From assembly GCA_031295725.1 (NCBI GenBank), contig JAUMNV010000157.1:1-11290 (forward strand): a stretch of 11,290 nucleotides of DNA, given 5' to 3'. A program made the position numbers and the translations under genes. The notes below the pieces were generated by a model that was given only the letters and a program-made list of their open reading frames with translations, made no database searches and had not been told where the DNA came from. Positions 6,035 to 11,290 of the stretch are shown piece by piece. This DNA comes from Collinsella sp. Its GTDB lineage: Bacteria; Actinomycetota; Coriobacteriia; Coriobacteriales; Coriobacteriaceae. How positions within the stretch are numbered: position 1 is the first letter of the stretch; each line of letters begins with the position of its first letter.

Positions 6035-6041
6035 GGCTCTA

Positions 6042-6088
6042 GCTTGAGGGGTGTGTCCCTACGCGGCTCACACCCCGACCCCTTAAGC
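6042..6088 (+). other. Overlapping inverted repeats just after EIID
   Basis: GGGGTGTG (6048-6055) pairs exactly with CACACCCC (6069-6076). A competing stem pairs 6042-6051 with 6079-6088 over 10 bp with one G-U pair. The two share the GGGG stretch and cannot both form fully. It precedes the main terminator and may protect the mRNA 3' end. Confidence 0.4.
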
Positions 6089-6100
6089 CATGTGTATGTT

Positions 6101-6140
6101 AAAAGCCGCGTGCTCGAAAGAGCGCGCGGCTTTTGTTTTC
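6101..6140 (+). terminator. Rho-independent terminator of the PTS operon
   Basis: AAAAGCCGCG (6101-6110) pairs with CGCGGCTTTT (6125-6134), and the stem continues inward through one T-G wobble and GCTC/GAGC to a GAAA tetraloop (6116-6119). T runs follow on both sides of a single G. It separates the PTS operon from the GntR gene. Confidence 0.92.
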
Positions 6141-6150
6141 TTAATGATTC

Positions 6151-6181
6151 GGGTGTGGCAGACAGATAATGCATAACACCC
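6151..6181 (+). promoter_or_regulatory. Possible promoter of the GntR gene, within an inverted repeat
   Basis: GATAAT (6165-6170) is a fair -10 box, with a weak TTAATG-like -35 about 18 bases upstream. It lies between GGGTGT (6151-6156) and ACACCC (6176-6181), exact reverse complements 19 bases apart. No TGGT-N4-ACCA element is present here, so direct autoregulation by the neighbouring GntR protein is not evident. Confidence 0.3.
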
Positions 6182-6219
6182 TAGGTAGTTAGCCGAATTC
6201 GAGCAAAAGGGAGGATAGG

Positions 6220-6951
6220 ATGGCGATCGGAGCGCGTAAGCAACCGCTGTACGATCAGCTGGTCGATATTCTGACCGAAAAGATTGACCATGAATATCGC
6301 GCCGGTGACATGATTCCTTCCGAGCGCGAACTTTCGGAGCGCTATGGTCTCTCGCGCACTACGGTACGCCTGGCTCTGCAGGAACTGGAGCGTTTAGGAC
6401 TGGTGGTTCGGCAGCACGGTCGCGGTACCTTTGTGACCGACCGTTCGGCAAAAGCAACCAATCTTATGCAGTCCTACAGCTTTACCGAGCAGATGCGCGC
6501 GATGGGTCGAGAACCCGAGACCACGATTCTCGAGTTTTGCGAGATGGAGGCCGATAAGAATCTGGCCGAGCATATGGGATTGCGCATCGGTGATCGCATT
6601 TTTAAGCTCAAGCGCCTTCGCTCTGCCGACAACATGCCTATGATGGTCGAACGCAGCTATCTACCGGTTCGTCAATTTCTGTCCCTAAAGCGACCGCTGC
6701 TGGAGCGTAAGCCGCTTTACGATGTGATTGAGCAGGACTTTCAGCAAAAGATTCGCGTGGCCGAAGAGGAGTTCTATGCGAGCATAGCCCGTCCCACCGA
6801 TGCCCACCTTTTGGGAATTGTCGAGGGCTCGCCTGTGCTCGATTTGGTCAGGACTACGTATAACGAGTCAAACGAGGTAGTGGAGTACACACTCTCGGTT
6901 GCTCGTGCCGATCAGTTTAAATACAAGGTTTACCACCAGCGCAGTAACTAG
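6220..6951 (+). CDS. GntR-family (HutC subfamily) regulator with UTRA domain, DasR/NagR-like
   Basis: The 243-residue protein has an N-terminal winged helix (about 9-73) with the GntR hallmarks PLYDQLVDILTEKI, GDMIPSERELSERYGLSRTTVRLALQELERLGLV and the wing QHGRGTFV. The remainder is a UTRA effector domain (about 95-238): the SFTEQMRAMGREP start, ERSYLPVRQF, PLYDVIEQDF, IRVAEEEFYASIA and LDLVRTTYNESNEVVEYTLSVARAD are typical. Members of this type (NagR/YvoA, DasR, AgaR2) sense phosphorylated amino sugars and control their uptake genes. It lies between the PTS operon and agaS, both of which carry the same TGGT-N4-ACCA element. Repression relieved by a hexosamine phosphate is therefore the best guess. 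AAGGGAGGA precedes the ATG; the gene has its own promoter region after the PTS terminator. Confidence 0.92.
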   Translation: MAIGARKQPLYDQLVDILTEKIDHEYRAGDMIPSERELSERYGLSRTTVRLALQELERLGLVVRQHGRGTFVTDRSAKATNLMQSYSFTEQMRAMGREPETTILEFCEMEADKNLAEHMGLRIGDRIFKLKRLRSADNMPMMVERSYLPVRQFLSLKRPLLERKPLYDVIEQDFQQKIRVAEEEFYASIARPTDAHLLGIVEGSPVLDLVRTTYNESNEVVEYTLSVARADQFKYKVYHQRSN

Positions 6952-6990
6952 TGCTCGCATCGTTTCCATATGGTGATTCTTTGCATTTAA

Positions 6991-7004
6991 CTGGTTACTA
7001 CCAG
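6991..7004. promoter_or_regulatory. DasR/NagR-type GntR operator before agaS
   Basis: CTGGT-TACT-ACCAG is a perfect 5-bp inverted repeat with a 4-base centre, and 13 of its bases are identical to the element before the PTS operon. A second overlapping symmetry is TGGTTA (6992-6997) with TAACCA (7006-7011). The site covers the -35 position of the agaS promoter, so bound regulator should exclude RNA polymerase. Confidence 0.72.
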
Positions 7005-7020
7005 ATAACCAACCGAAGTG

Positions 7021-7026
7021 TATAAT
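7021..7026 (+). promoter_or_regulatory. -10 box of the agaS promoter
   Basis: A consensus TATAAT lies 39 bases before the agaS ATG. No good -35 hexamer exists at the normal spacing; that position is occupied by the GntR-type operator. Confidence 0.65.
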
Positions 7027-7065
7027 TGCACGTCAGAGGATTACTTCTAGAGAGAGGTATTAGAA

Positions 7066-8232
7066 ATGTTCGAGAAGAGTGTCGAGGAGCTCACCGAGCT
7101 CGGCGCCCAGATCACCACGGCCGAGATTGCTCAGCAGCCCGAGCTTTGGCGTGATACGCTCAACATCTATCGCGAGAACAAGGAGGCCATCGAGGCCTTC
7201 CTGGCCGAGGCTCGCGCTATGGGCGAGGGTCGTCTGTCCGTTGTCTTCACCGGTGCCGGTACGTCCGACTACGTTGGCGATACCTGCGCCCCGTACCTGC
7301 GTCACGCTGGCAACACTGATCTCTACGACTTTAAGCCCATCGCCACGACCGACATCGTGAGCGCCCCGCGCGACTTCCTGCGCGCCGAGGATCCCACGCT
7401 CGTGGTTTCCTTTGCCCGCTCTGGCAACAGCCCCGAGAGCCTTGCCGCCGTTGCCGTTGCCAAGGAGCTCGTCCACAACGTCAAGTTCCTCAACATCACT
7501 TGCGCTCCCGAGGGCAAGCTCGCCGTCGAGTCTGCCGATGATCCCAACGCGCTGACGCTGCTCATTCCGCGCGCCAACGACAAGGGCTTCGCCATGACCG
7601 GTTCTTATTCCTGCATGACCCTGCTCTCCACCCTTATTTTCGACACTGCCTCTGACGAGCAGAAGGCCGAGTGGGTCGAGACGATTGCCAAGATGGGCGA
7701 GGAGGTCATCTCCCGTGAGCCCGAGATCGCCGATTACCTGGCTGGCGACTTCAACCGCGTGACCTACTTGGGTTCTGGCTCCTTCAGTGGCCTTGCCCAG
7801 GAGAGCCAGCTCAAGATCCTCGAGCTCGCTCACGGTCTGGTCGCTACTTCCTACGACACCTCCATGGGCTATCGTCACGGACCTAAGTCCTTCGTCGACG
7901 ATAAGACGCTCGTCTTCGTATTCGTCAACAACGACGCCTACACCCGTCAGTACGACATCGACATCCTCAACGAGATCGGTGGCGACAAGATTGCTCAGCA
8001 CATCGTTGCCGTTCAGCAGGATGGCGCTACCGTCTACGAGGGCGAGTCCTTCACCTTTAAGGGCTACGAGGCGCTTCCCGAGGGCTACCTTGCCCTGCCG
8101 TTCGTGATGTTTGCCCAGGCTATCAGCCTGCTCAACTCCGTGCGCGTGGGCAACACGCCCGATACGCCGAGCCCCACCGGCACGGTCAACCGCGTGGTCA
8201 AGGGTGTGACGATTCACCCCTTCACCGCTTAA
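7066..8232 (+). CDS. agaS: AgaS-type double-SIS sugar-phosphate deaminase/isomerase
   Basis: The 388-residue cytosolic enzyme has two SIS domains, at about 56-200 and 230-360. The first contains FTGAGTSDYVGD (61-72) and the phosphate-binding SFARSGNSPESLAAV (115-129). The second contains YLGSGSFSGLAQESQLKILEL and the YRHGPKSFVDD segment (269-279). The PTDIVS-like region and the ending TVNRVVKGVTIHPF are characteristic of AgaS. In E. coli, AgaS deaminates and isomerises galactosamine-6-phosphate to tagatose-6-phosphate plus ammonia. No glutaminase domain is present, so it is not a GlmS synthase. It is a single-gene unit with its own operator-covered promoter and its own terminator. GAGAGAGG lies 8 bases before the ATG. 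It is the best marker in the window for galactosamine rather than glucosamine use. Confidence 0.93.
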   Translation: MFEKSVEELTELGAQITTAEIAQQPELWRDTLNIYRENKEAIEAFLAEARAMGEGRLSVVFTGAGTSDYVGDTCAPYLRHAGNTDLYDFKPIATTDIVSAPRDFLRAEDPTLVVSFARSGNSPESLAAVAVAKELVHNVKFLNITCAPEGKLAVESADDPNALTLLIPRANDKGFAMTGSYSCMTLLSTLIFDTASDEQKAEWVETIAKMGEEVISREPEIADYLAGDFNRVTYLGSGSFSGLAQESQLKILELAHGLVATSYDTSMGYRHGPKSFVDDKTLVFVFVNNDAYTRQYDIDILNEIGGDKIAQHIVAVQQDGATVYEGESFTFKGYEALPEGYLALPFVMFAQAISLLNSVRVGNTPDTPSPTGTVNRVVKGVTIHPFTA

Positions 8233-8250
8233 TCGCGTCCCCCTGTAAGG

Positions 8251-8293
8251 GCGCCCGTCCGCTCATAACGGCGGGCGGGCGCTTTTTGTTTTT
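8251..8293 (+). terminator. Rho-independent terminator after agaS
   Basis: A 12-bp GC-rich stem (8251-8262 with 8271-8282, one T-G wobble) around an 8-base loop is followed by TTTTTGTTTTT. It should largely isolate agaS from the deacetylase gene. Confidence 0.92.
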
Positions 8294-8305
8294 ACATGGA
8301 CCGGG

Positions 8306-8311
8306 TATAAG
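8306..8311 (+). promoter_or_regulatory. Possible -10 box of the deacetylase gene
   Basis: TATAAG matches the -10 consensus in 5 of 6 bases, 39 bases before the chosen ATG. The only -35 candidate at 17-base spacing is the T-rich tail of the agaS terminator. No TGGT-N4-ACCA element is seen in the gap. Confidence 0.35.
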
Positions 8312-8350
8312 CATTACCACAGTCAACTGCTTTAGAAGCAAGGAGTGCAT

Positions 8351-9520
8351 ATGAGCACGTACGCAATTAAGGCTGACAAGTTCTTCTTGCCGGCAGGCCC
8401 GCAACTGGGCGGCTATCTTATGGTCGAGGATGGCGTTTTTGGCGCCTGGCAGGCCGACGAGCCCTCTTGCGAGATTAAGGACTACACGGGATCGTGGATC
8501 GCACCGGGTATGGTCGATACTCACATCCATGGCTTCTACAACCACTCAACTACCGATAACGATCCCGAGGGCATCGATATCAGCTCAACCGAGCTCGCCC
8601 GTCGCGGTACCACCAGCTGGCTGCCCACGACGTTCACCGATGGCGTCGAACAGATCAAGGATGCCTGCGTCGCCATCGCCCAGGCTGACGAGGGCCGCGG
8701 CCCCGACTTCTGCGGTGCTCGCATTCAGGGCATCTACCTGGAGGGCCCCTTCTTTACCATGAAGCACGTGGGCGCGCAGAACCCCGCTTATCTTATCGAT
8801 CCCTCCGAGGAGGTCTTCGATCAGTGGCAGGAGGCTGCGGGCGGTCGCATCGTTAAGAGCGCCATGGCGGCCGAGCGCGACGGTGCCGCTGCTTATGCGG
8901 CTGCTCTGAACGCCAAGGGTGTGGTGACCAGCATCGGTCACTCCGACGCCACCTACGATGAGTGCATCGCCGCCATCAACGCCGGTGCCAGCTGCTTTAC
9001 GCATACCTATAACGGCCAGCGCGGGCTGCATCACCGTGAGCCCGGTGTCGTGGGCGCTGCCATGTCCACGCCCGAGACCTACGCCGAGATCATCTGTGAC
9101 GGCAAGCACGTAAACCCTGCCGCCATCAAGGCGCTGCTACAGGCAAAGGGCTGGCAGCACACGGTGCTCATCACCGACTGCCTGGGTTGCGGCGGCATGC
9201 CCGAGGGCAGCTACACCAGTGGTGGCATGGACGTCATCATGAAGGACAACCTGTGCTGGCTCGCCGACGGCAAGAGCATTGCCGGCTCGGTGCTCACGCT
9301 TGCCCAGGGCGTCAAGAACATCGTCGACTGGGGCATCGCCAGCGCCGATATCGCCATTCGCATGGCAACCGAGGTGCCGGCACGCTCCGCGCACATCGAG
9401 GATAAGTGCGGCAGCATCATGCCGGGTCGCGACGCCGACTTTGTCGTGTTCGACCATGAGCTCACCCTCGTCGAGACGTATGTTGGCGGCCAGAGCGTCG
9501 GCAACGCCTTTACCGAGTAA
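8351..9520 (+). CDS. nagA: N-acetylhexosamine-6-phosphate deacetylase (NagA/AgaA family)
   Basis: The enzyme removes acetate from N-acetylglucosamine- or N-acetylgalactosamine-6-phosphate in the cytosol. It is a metal-dependent amidohydrolase of 389 residues, the normal length. Visible motifs are DTHIHG (56-61), the metal ligand Glu131 in YLEGPFF, His197 in SIGHSDATYDE, His218 in FTHTYNGQRGLHHREPG, the substrate-binding CDGKHVNP (249-256), the catalytic Asp276 in LITDCLGCGG, and the closing GSIMPGRDADFVVFD. These match the positions E131, H195, H216 and D273 of E. coli NagA as I recall them. I place the start at ATG 8351 because AAGGAG (8340-8345) is 5 bases upstream; an in-frame GTG at 8345 overlaps that site. 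Next to agaS, it probably acts on N-acetylgalactosamine-6-phosphate, but family members can serve both sugars, so the symbol is generic. Confidence 0.94.
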   Translation: MSTYAIKADKFFLPAGPQLGGYLMVEDGVFGAWQADEPSCEIKDYTGSWIAPGMVDTHIHGFYNHSTTDNDPEGIDISSTELARRGTTSWLPTTFTDGVEQIKDACVAIAQADEGRGPDFCGARIQGIYLEGPFFTMKHVGAQNPAYLIDPSEEVFDQWQEAAGGRIVKSAMAAERDGAAAYAAALNAKGVVTSIGHSDATYDECIAAINAGASCFTHTYNGQRGLHHREPGVVGAAMSTPETYAEIICDGKHVNPAAIKALLQAKGWQHTVLITDCLGCGGMPEGSYTSGGMDVIMKDNLCWLADGKSIAGSVLTLAQGVKNIVDWGIASADIAIRMATEVPARSAHIEDKCGSIMPGRDADFVVFDHELTLVETYVGGQSVGNAFTE

Positions 9521-9526
9521 CGATAG

Positions 9527-9563
9527 AAAAAGGCGGCGGGCCCGAATCTGCTCGGACCCGCCG
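9527..9563 (-). terminator. Terminator between the converging deacetylase and flavodoxin genes
   Basis: CGGCGGG (9534-9540) pairs with CCCGCCG (9557-9563), with an inner CCGA/TCGG stem (9542-9545 with 9552-9555) past one mismatch and a 6-base loop. The A run at 9527-9531 becomes a U run on the minus strand, so it serves the flavodoxin gene best. For the deacetylase transcript only the hairpin is present. Confidence 0.72.
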
Positions 9564-9595
9564 TATGGGTTAAACGCTCAAAAGCACCTTAACAG

Positions 9596-10180
9596 TTACA
9601 GCTTGTTAGCGATCTTCTTTGCCGTGCGCTTGACGCCGGCCACCAGGCCTCCTGCAGGATGCTCCTTCTCGTATGCTAGACGCTTCTCGCGCTTGGCGTA
9701 CTCTTCGACGATGATATCGCCATATTCGTCTTCGATCTTGTCGAAGAAGTCGACAGCGCCCTTAATTTCCTCGGCGGTCGGGTGTCCCTTTTGGACACCG
9801 CCGGTGAGTTTAAACGGCCCCCACGTATCAAAGCCGGGGCAGCCGTAGACGCCCATAAAGATGGCCTGCCTCATGCGGCAGATACCATCGATATCCTTGC
9901 CGTACCACTTGTTTTTGCCACCGTAGGTCATAAGGCCAAACACCTTGTCCTGCGGCTGCAGCACGTTCGTGAGCACGCGTGCCATATCCTTGTCGATCTC
10001 GGAGTAATAAATGCCCGTGGCGACGCCGATCAGATGGTATTCGTGCAGGTCGGGGTACTCGTTTTTACCGAGTGACTTCACGTCGAGGGTATCGATCTCG
10101 GGGTGCGCCTCGACGATGGCGTCCACGAGCTTTTTCGTATTGCCGTGATGGCGCGAGGCGTAGAGGATGATGGTTCGCAT
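9596..10180 (-). CDS. Flavodoxin-domain protein
   Basis: The 194-residue protein begins MRTIILYASRHHGNTKKLVDAI, the first beta strand and the FMN-phosphate loop (S-x-x-x-GNT) of flavodoxins. The following parts also fit: an LIGVATGIYYSEIDKDM segment (50-66), a fourth-strand region KVFGLMTYGGKN (79-90), and a CPGFDTWGPFKLTGG stretch (114-128) common in this subgroup. A basic Lys-rich tail (about 160-194) follows the domain. I choose the ATG at 10180 because GAAAGG lies about 7 bases upstream and the fold begins there; a start at 10210 would add ten residues without a ribosome binding site. It probably transfers electrons through bound FMN. No redox partner is nearby and it runs opposite to the sugar genes, so no link with them is indicated. 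Confidence 0.88.
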   Translation of the reverse strand: MRTIILYASRHHGNTKKLVDAIVEAHPEIDTLDVKSLGKNEYPDLHEYHLIGVATGIYYSEIDKDMARVLTNVLQPQDKVFGLMTYGGKNKWYGKDIDGICRMRQAIFMGVYGCPGFDTWGPFKLTGGVQKGHPTAEEIKGAVDFFDKIEDEYGDIIVEEYAKREKRLAYEKEHPAGGLVAGVKRTAKKIANKL

Positions 10181-10219
10181 AAGAAGGCCTTTCAGCTGTA
10201 ATTGCATCAATGTCTGTAT

Positions 10220-10246
10220 GGTACCCCGTTACATGGCTGGGATACC
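10220..10246. promoter_or_regulatory. Imperfect palindrome in the flavodoxin-epimerase divergent region
   Basis: GGTACCCC (10220-10227) and GGGATACC (10239-10246) pair at 7 of 8 positions across an 11-base spacer. It lies 40 bases upstream of the flavodoxin start and 90 before the epimerase start, where an operator for either gene could be. No convincing promoter was recognised in 10181-10336. Confidence 0.25.
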
Positions 10247-10336
10247 GGACGCATCGATGAACGTGCGGGTTTGTCCTTTGGTCAGGGCCGAGACGGGTAC
10301 TTGCGAGCAAAAAGCAGTTGTTCGAAAGGATAGGCA

Positions 10337-11218
10337 ATGGAATACGCTCTCTCCAACGATTCGATTTCTATTAAGGTGTCCACGGCTGGCGGTTCGTTTA
10401 CCTCGATCGAGGCTGACGGACGCGAGTATTTGTGGCAGGGTGATCCCGCGGTGTGGTCCGGCCAGGCGCCGGTCTGCTTTCCGATTTGCGGAGGCCTGCG
10501 CGATGGTAGCGCCATGACGTTTGCCGGGCATCGTGTGAAGCTCGCCCGCCACGGCTTTGCGCGCAAGCAGGAGTGGAAGCTGTTGAGCCAAAGCGCAAAC
10601 GAGCTGGCTATGTGCCTGGCATCCGGGGATAACGCTGCATTGCTGAGCGATTATCCGTATCCGTTTAAGCTTGTCGCCCGCTATACGCTCGAGGACGCCG
10701 CCGTGCGTGTCGCCTATGAGGTGACCAACGAGGGCACCGAGGACATGCCGTTCTTTATCGGTGGACACCCCGGCTTTAGGTGTCCGCTCGATGAGGGCGA
10801 GGCCTATACGGACTACGAGCTGCGCTTTGAGAAGGACGAAGCTGCGGAGCTCTGCACCGCCGTCCCCTCGACCGGATTGATCGATGTGGACAGGCGCTCC
10901 AAGAACCCCATGGTGGGAAAGACGCTGCCCCTGTCGCATGAGCTCTTCGATTTTGCGGAAACCATCTTTGACGTGCTCGAGAGCCGTCAGGTCACGCTTT
11001 CCAAGAAGGGCGAGGACAAGGGCGTTCGCTTGAGCTTTGAGGGTTTCCCGTATCTCATTGTGTGGAGTAAGCCCGAGGGTGATTTTGTGGCGATTGAACC
11101 ATGGGGCGGTCTTTCGACCTGTTCCGATGAGGACGACGTGCTTGAGCATAAGCGCGGCTGCCTTATCGCCAAGCCCAAAGAAACCATCGTGCGCTCGTTC
11201 ACAATCGAGATTCTGTAG
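10337..11218 (+). CDS. Aldose 1-epimerase family protein, LacX-like
   Basis: The 293-residue cytosolic protein belongs to the galactose-mutarotase-like fold and interconverts the alpha and beta anomers of a sugar. LacX-type signs are YLWQGDPAVWSGQAPVCFPICG (31-52), the ARHGFAR motif with His72 (70-76), the GGHPGF motif with His144 (142-147), and IEPWGG with Glu254 (253-258), the probable acid/base pair being the second His and this Glu. LacX is found in tagatose-6-phosphate (lac) operons of Gram-positive bacteria, so it fits a galactosamine or galactose catabolic neighbourhood; its actual substrate here is not proven. GAAAGGATA precedes the ATG. No terminator is seen in the 59 bases that follow, so it may be cotranscribed with the next gene. 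Confidence 0.9.
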   Translation: MEYALSNDSISIKVSTAGGSFTSIEADGREYLWQGDPAVWSGQAPVCFPICGGLRDGSAMTFAGHRVKLARHGFARKQEWKLLSQSANELAMCLASGDNAALLSDYPYPFKLVARYTLEDAAVRVAYEVTNEGTEDMPFFIGGHPGFRCPLDEGEAYTDYELRFEKDEAAELCTAVPSTGLIDVDRRSKNPMVGKTLPLSHELFDFAETIFDVLESRQVTLSKKGEDKGVRLSFEGFPYLIVWSKPEGDFVAIEPWGGLSTCSDEDDVLEHKRGCLIAKPKETIVRSFTIEIL

Positions 11219-11247
11219 TCGCATGTAGCCAATTCGTTTTGCAAGGC

Positions 11248-11272
11248 ATAAGGAGCCTGCGAGATAAGGAGC
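11248..11272 (+). repeat. Tandem ATAAGGAGC repeat before the last gene
   Basis: ATAAGGAGC occurs at 11248-11256 and 11264-11272. The second copy gives the ribosome binding site (AAGGAG) 6 bases before the ATG at 11278; the first would be a standby site or a relic of duplication. Confidence 0.5.
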
Positions 11273-11277
11273 TAGAA

Positions 11278-11290
11278 ATGATCCTCACCG
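11278..11290 (+). CDS. Start of a further gene, cut by the window edge
   Basis: An ATG 6 bases after AAGGAG opens a frame that reads Met-Ile-Leu-Thr before the window ends. It follows the epimerase gene by 59 bases on the same strand with no terminator between them. The product cannot be identified from four codons. A tagatose-pathway kinase or aldolase here would complete the pathway, but nothing visible supports that. Confidence 0.6.

Noticed and set aside
7060..8217. Long open frame of 385 codons on the minus strand opposite agaS
   Set aside because: It mirrors the agaS frame almost end to end, is full of Gly, Val, Asp, Glu and Leu repeats typical of antisense frames in GC-rich genes, and shows no recognisable domain.
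10229..11224. Open frame of 331 codons on the minus strand opposite the aldose epimerase
   Set aside because: It is an antisense shadow of a clear LacX-like gene; no recognisable motif in its translation.

Overview
The window looks like chromosomal DNA of a high-GC, gut-type Coriobacteriia actinobacterium, most likely Collinsella or a close relative. This is inferred from the GC-rich, very acidic proteins, the strong AAGGAG-type ribosome binding sites and the amino-sugar phosphotransferase gene set. No rRNA or other taxonomic marker is present to prove it.

Layout. (1) 31-1204: a membrane-anchored, acidic protein with a SurA-N-like extracytoplasmic region, closed by a strong terminator. (2) 1238-2125, minus strand: a two-gene cassette of a DUF2975 membrane protein and a small Cro/CI-type regulator (YoaS/YozG type). 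(3) 2126-2827: a 702-base gene-free, AT-richer regulatory region with several inverted repeats. (4) 2828-6034: a mannose-family PTS operon in the order EIIA, YajC-like, EIIB, EIIC, EIID, ending in a GAAA-tetraloop terminator. (5) 6220-6951: a GntR/HutC-type regulator with a UTRA effector domain. (6) 7066-8232: an AgaS-type double-SIS sugar-phosphate enzyme with its own promoter and terminator. (7) 8351-9520: an N-acetylhexosamine-6-phosphate deacetylase (NagA/AgaA family). (8) 9596-10180, minus strand: a flavodoxin-domain protein. (9) 10337-11218: a LacX-type aldose 1-epimerase. (10) The first codons of another gene at the right edge.

How they fit. The PTS would import and 6-phosphorylate an N-acetylhexosamine, most probably N-acetylgalactosamine because EIIB and EIIC resemble AgaV/AgaW and an AgaS is present. 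The deacetylase would give the hexosamine-6-phosphate, and AgaS would deaminate and isomerise galactosamine-6-phosphate to tagatose-6-phosphate. The kinase and aldolase that complete the tagatose pathway are not in the window. An identical 13-base element (TGGTTACTACCAG, of the TGGT-N4-ACCA type used by DasR/NagR-like GntR regulators) lies in front of both the PTS operon and agaS, so the GntR protein encoded between them is the obvious candidate regulator.

Most of this is a recognisable catabolic locus. The parts worth a second look are the shared operator, an unassigned family of CGGT-rich inverted repeats upstream of the PTS, a possible stem that would hide the EIIA ribosome binding site, and a large acidic insertion in EIID.
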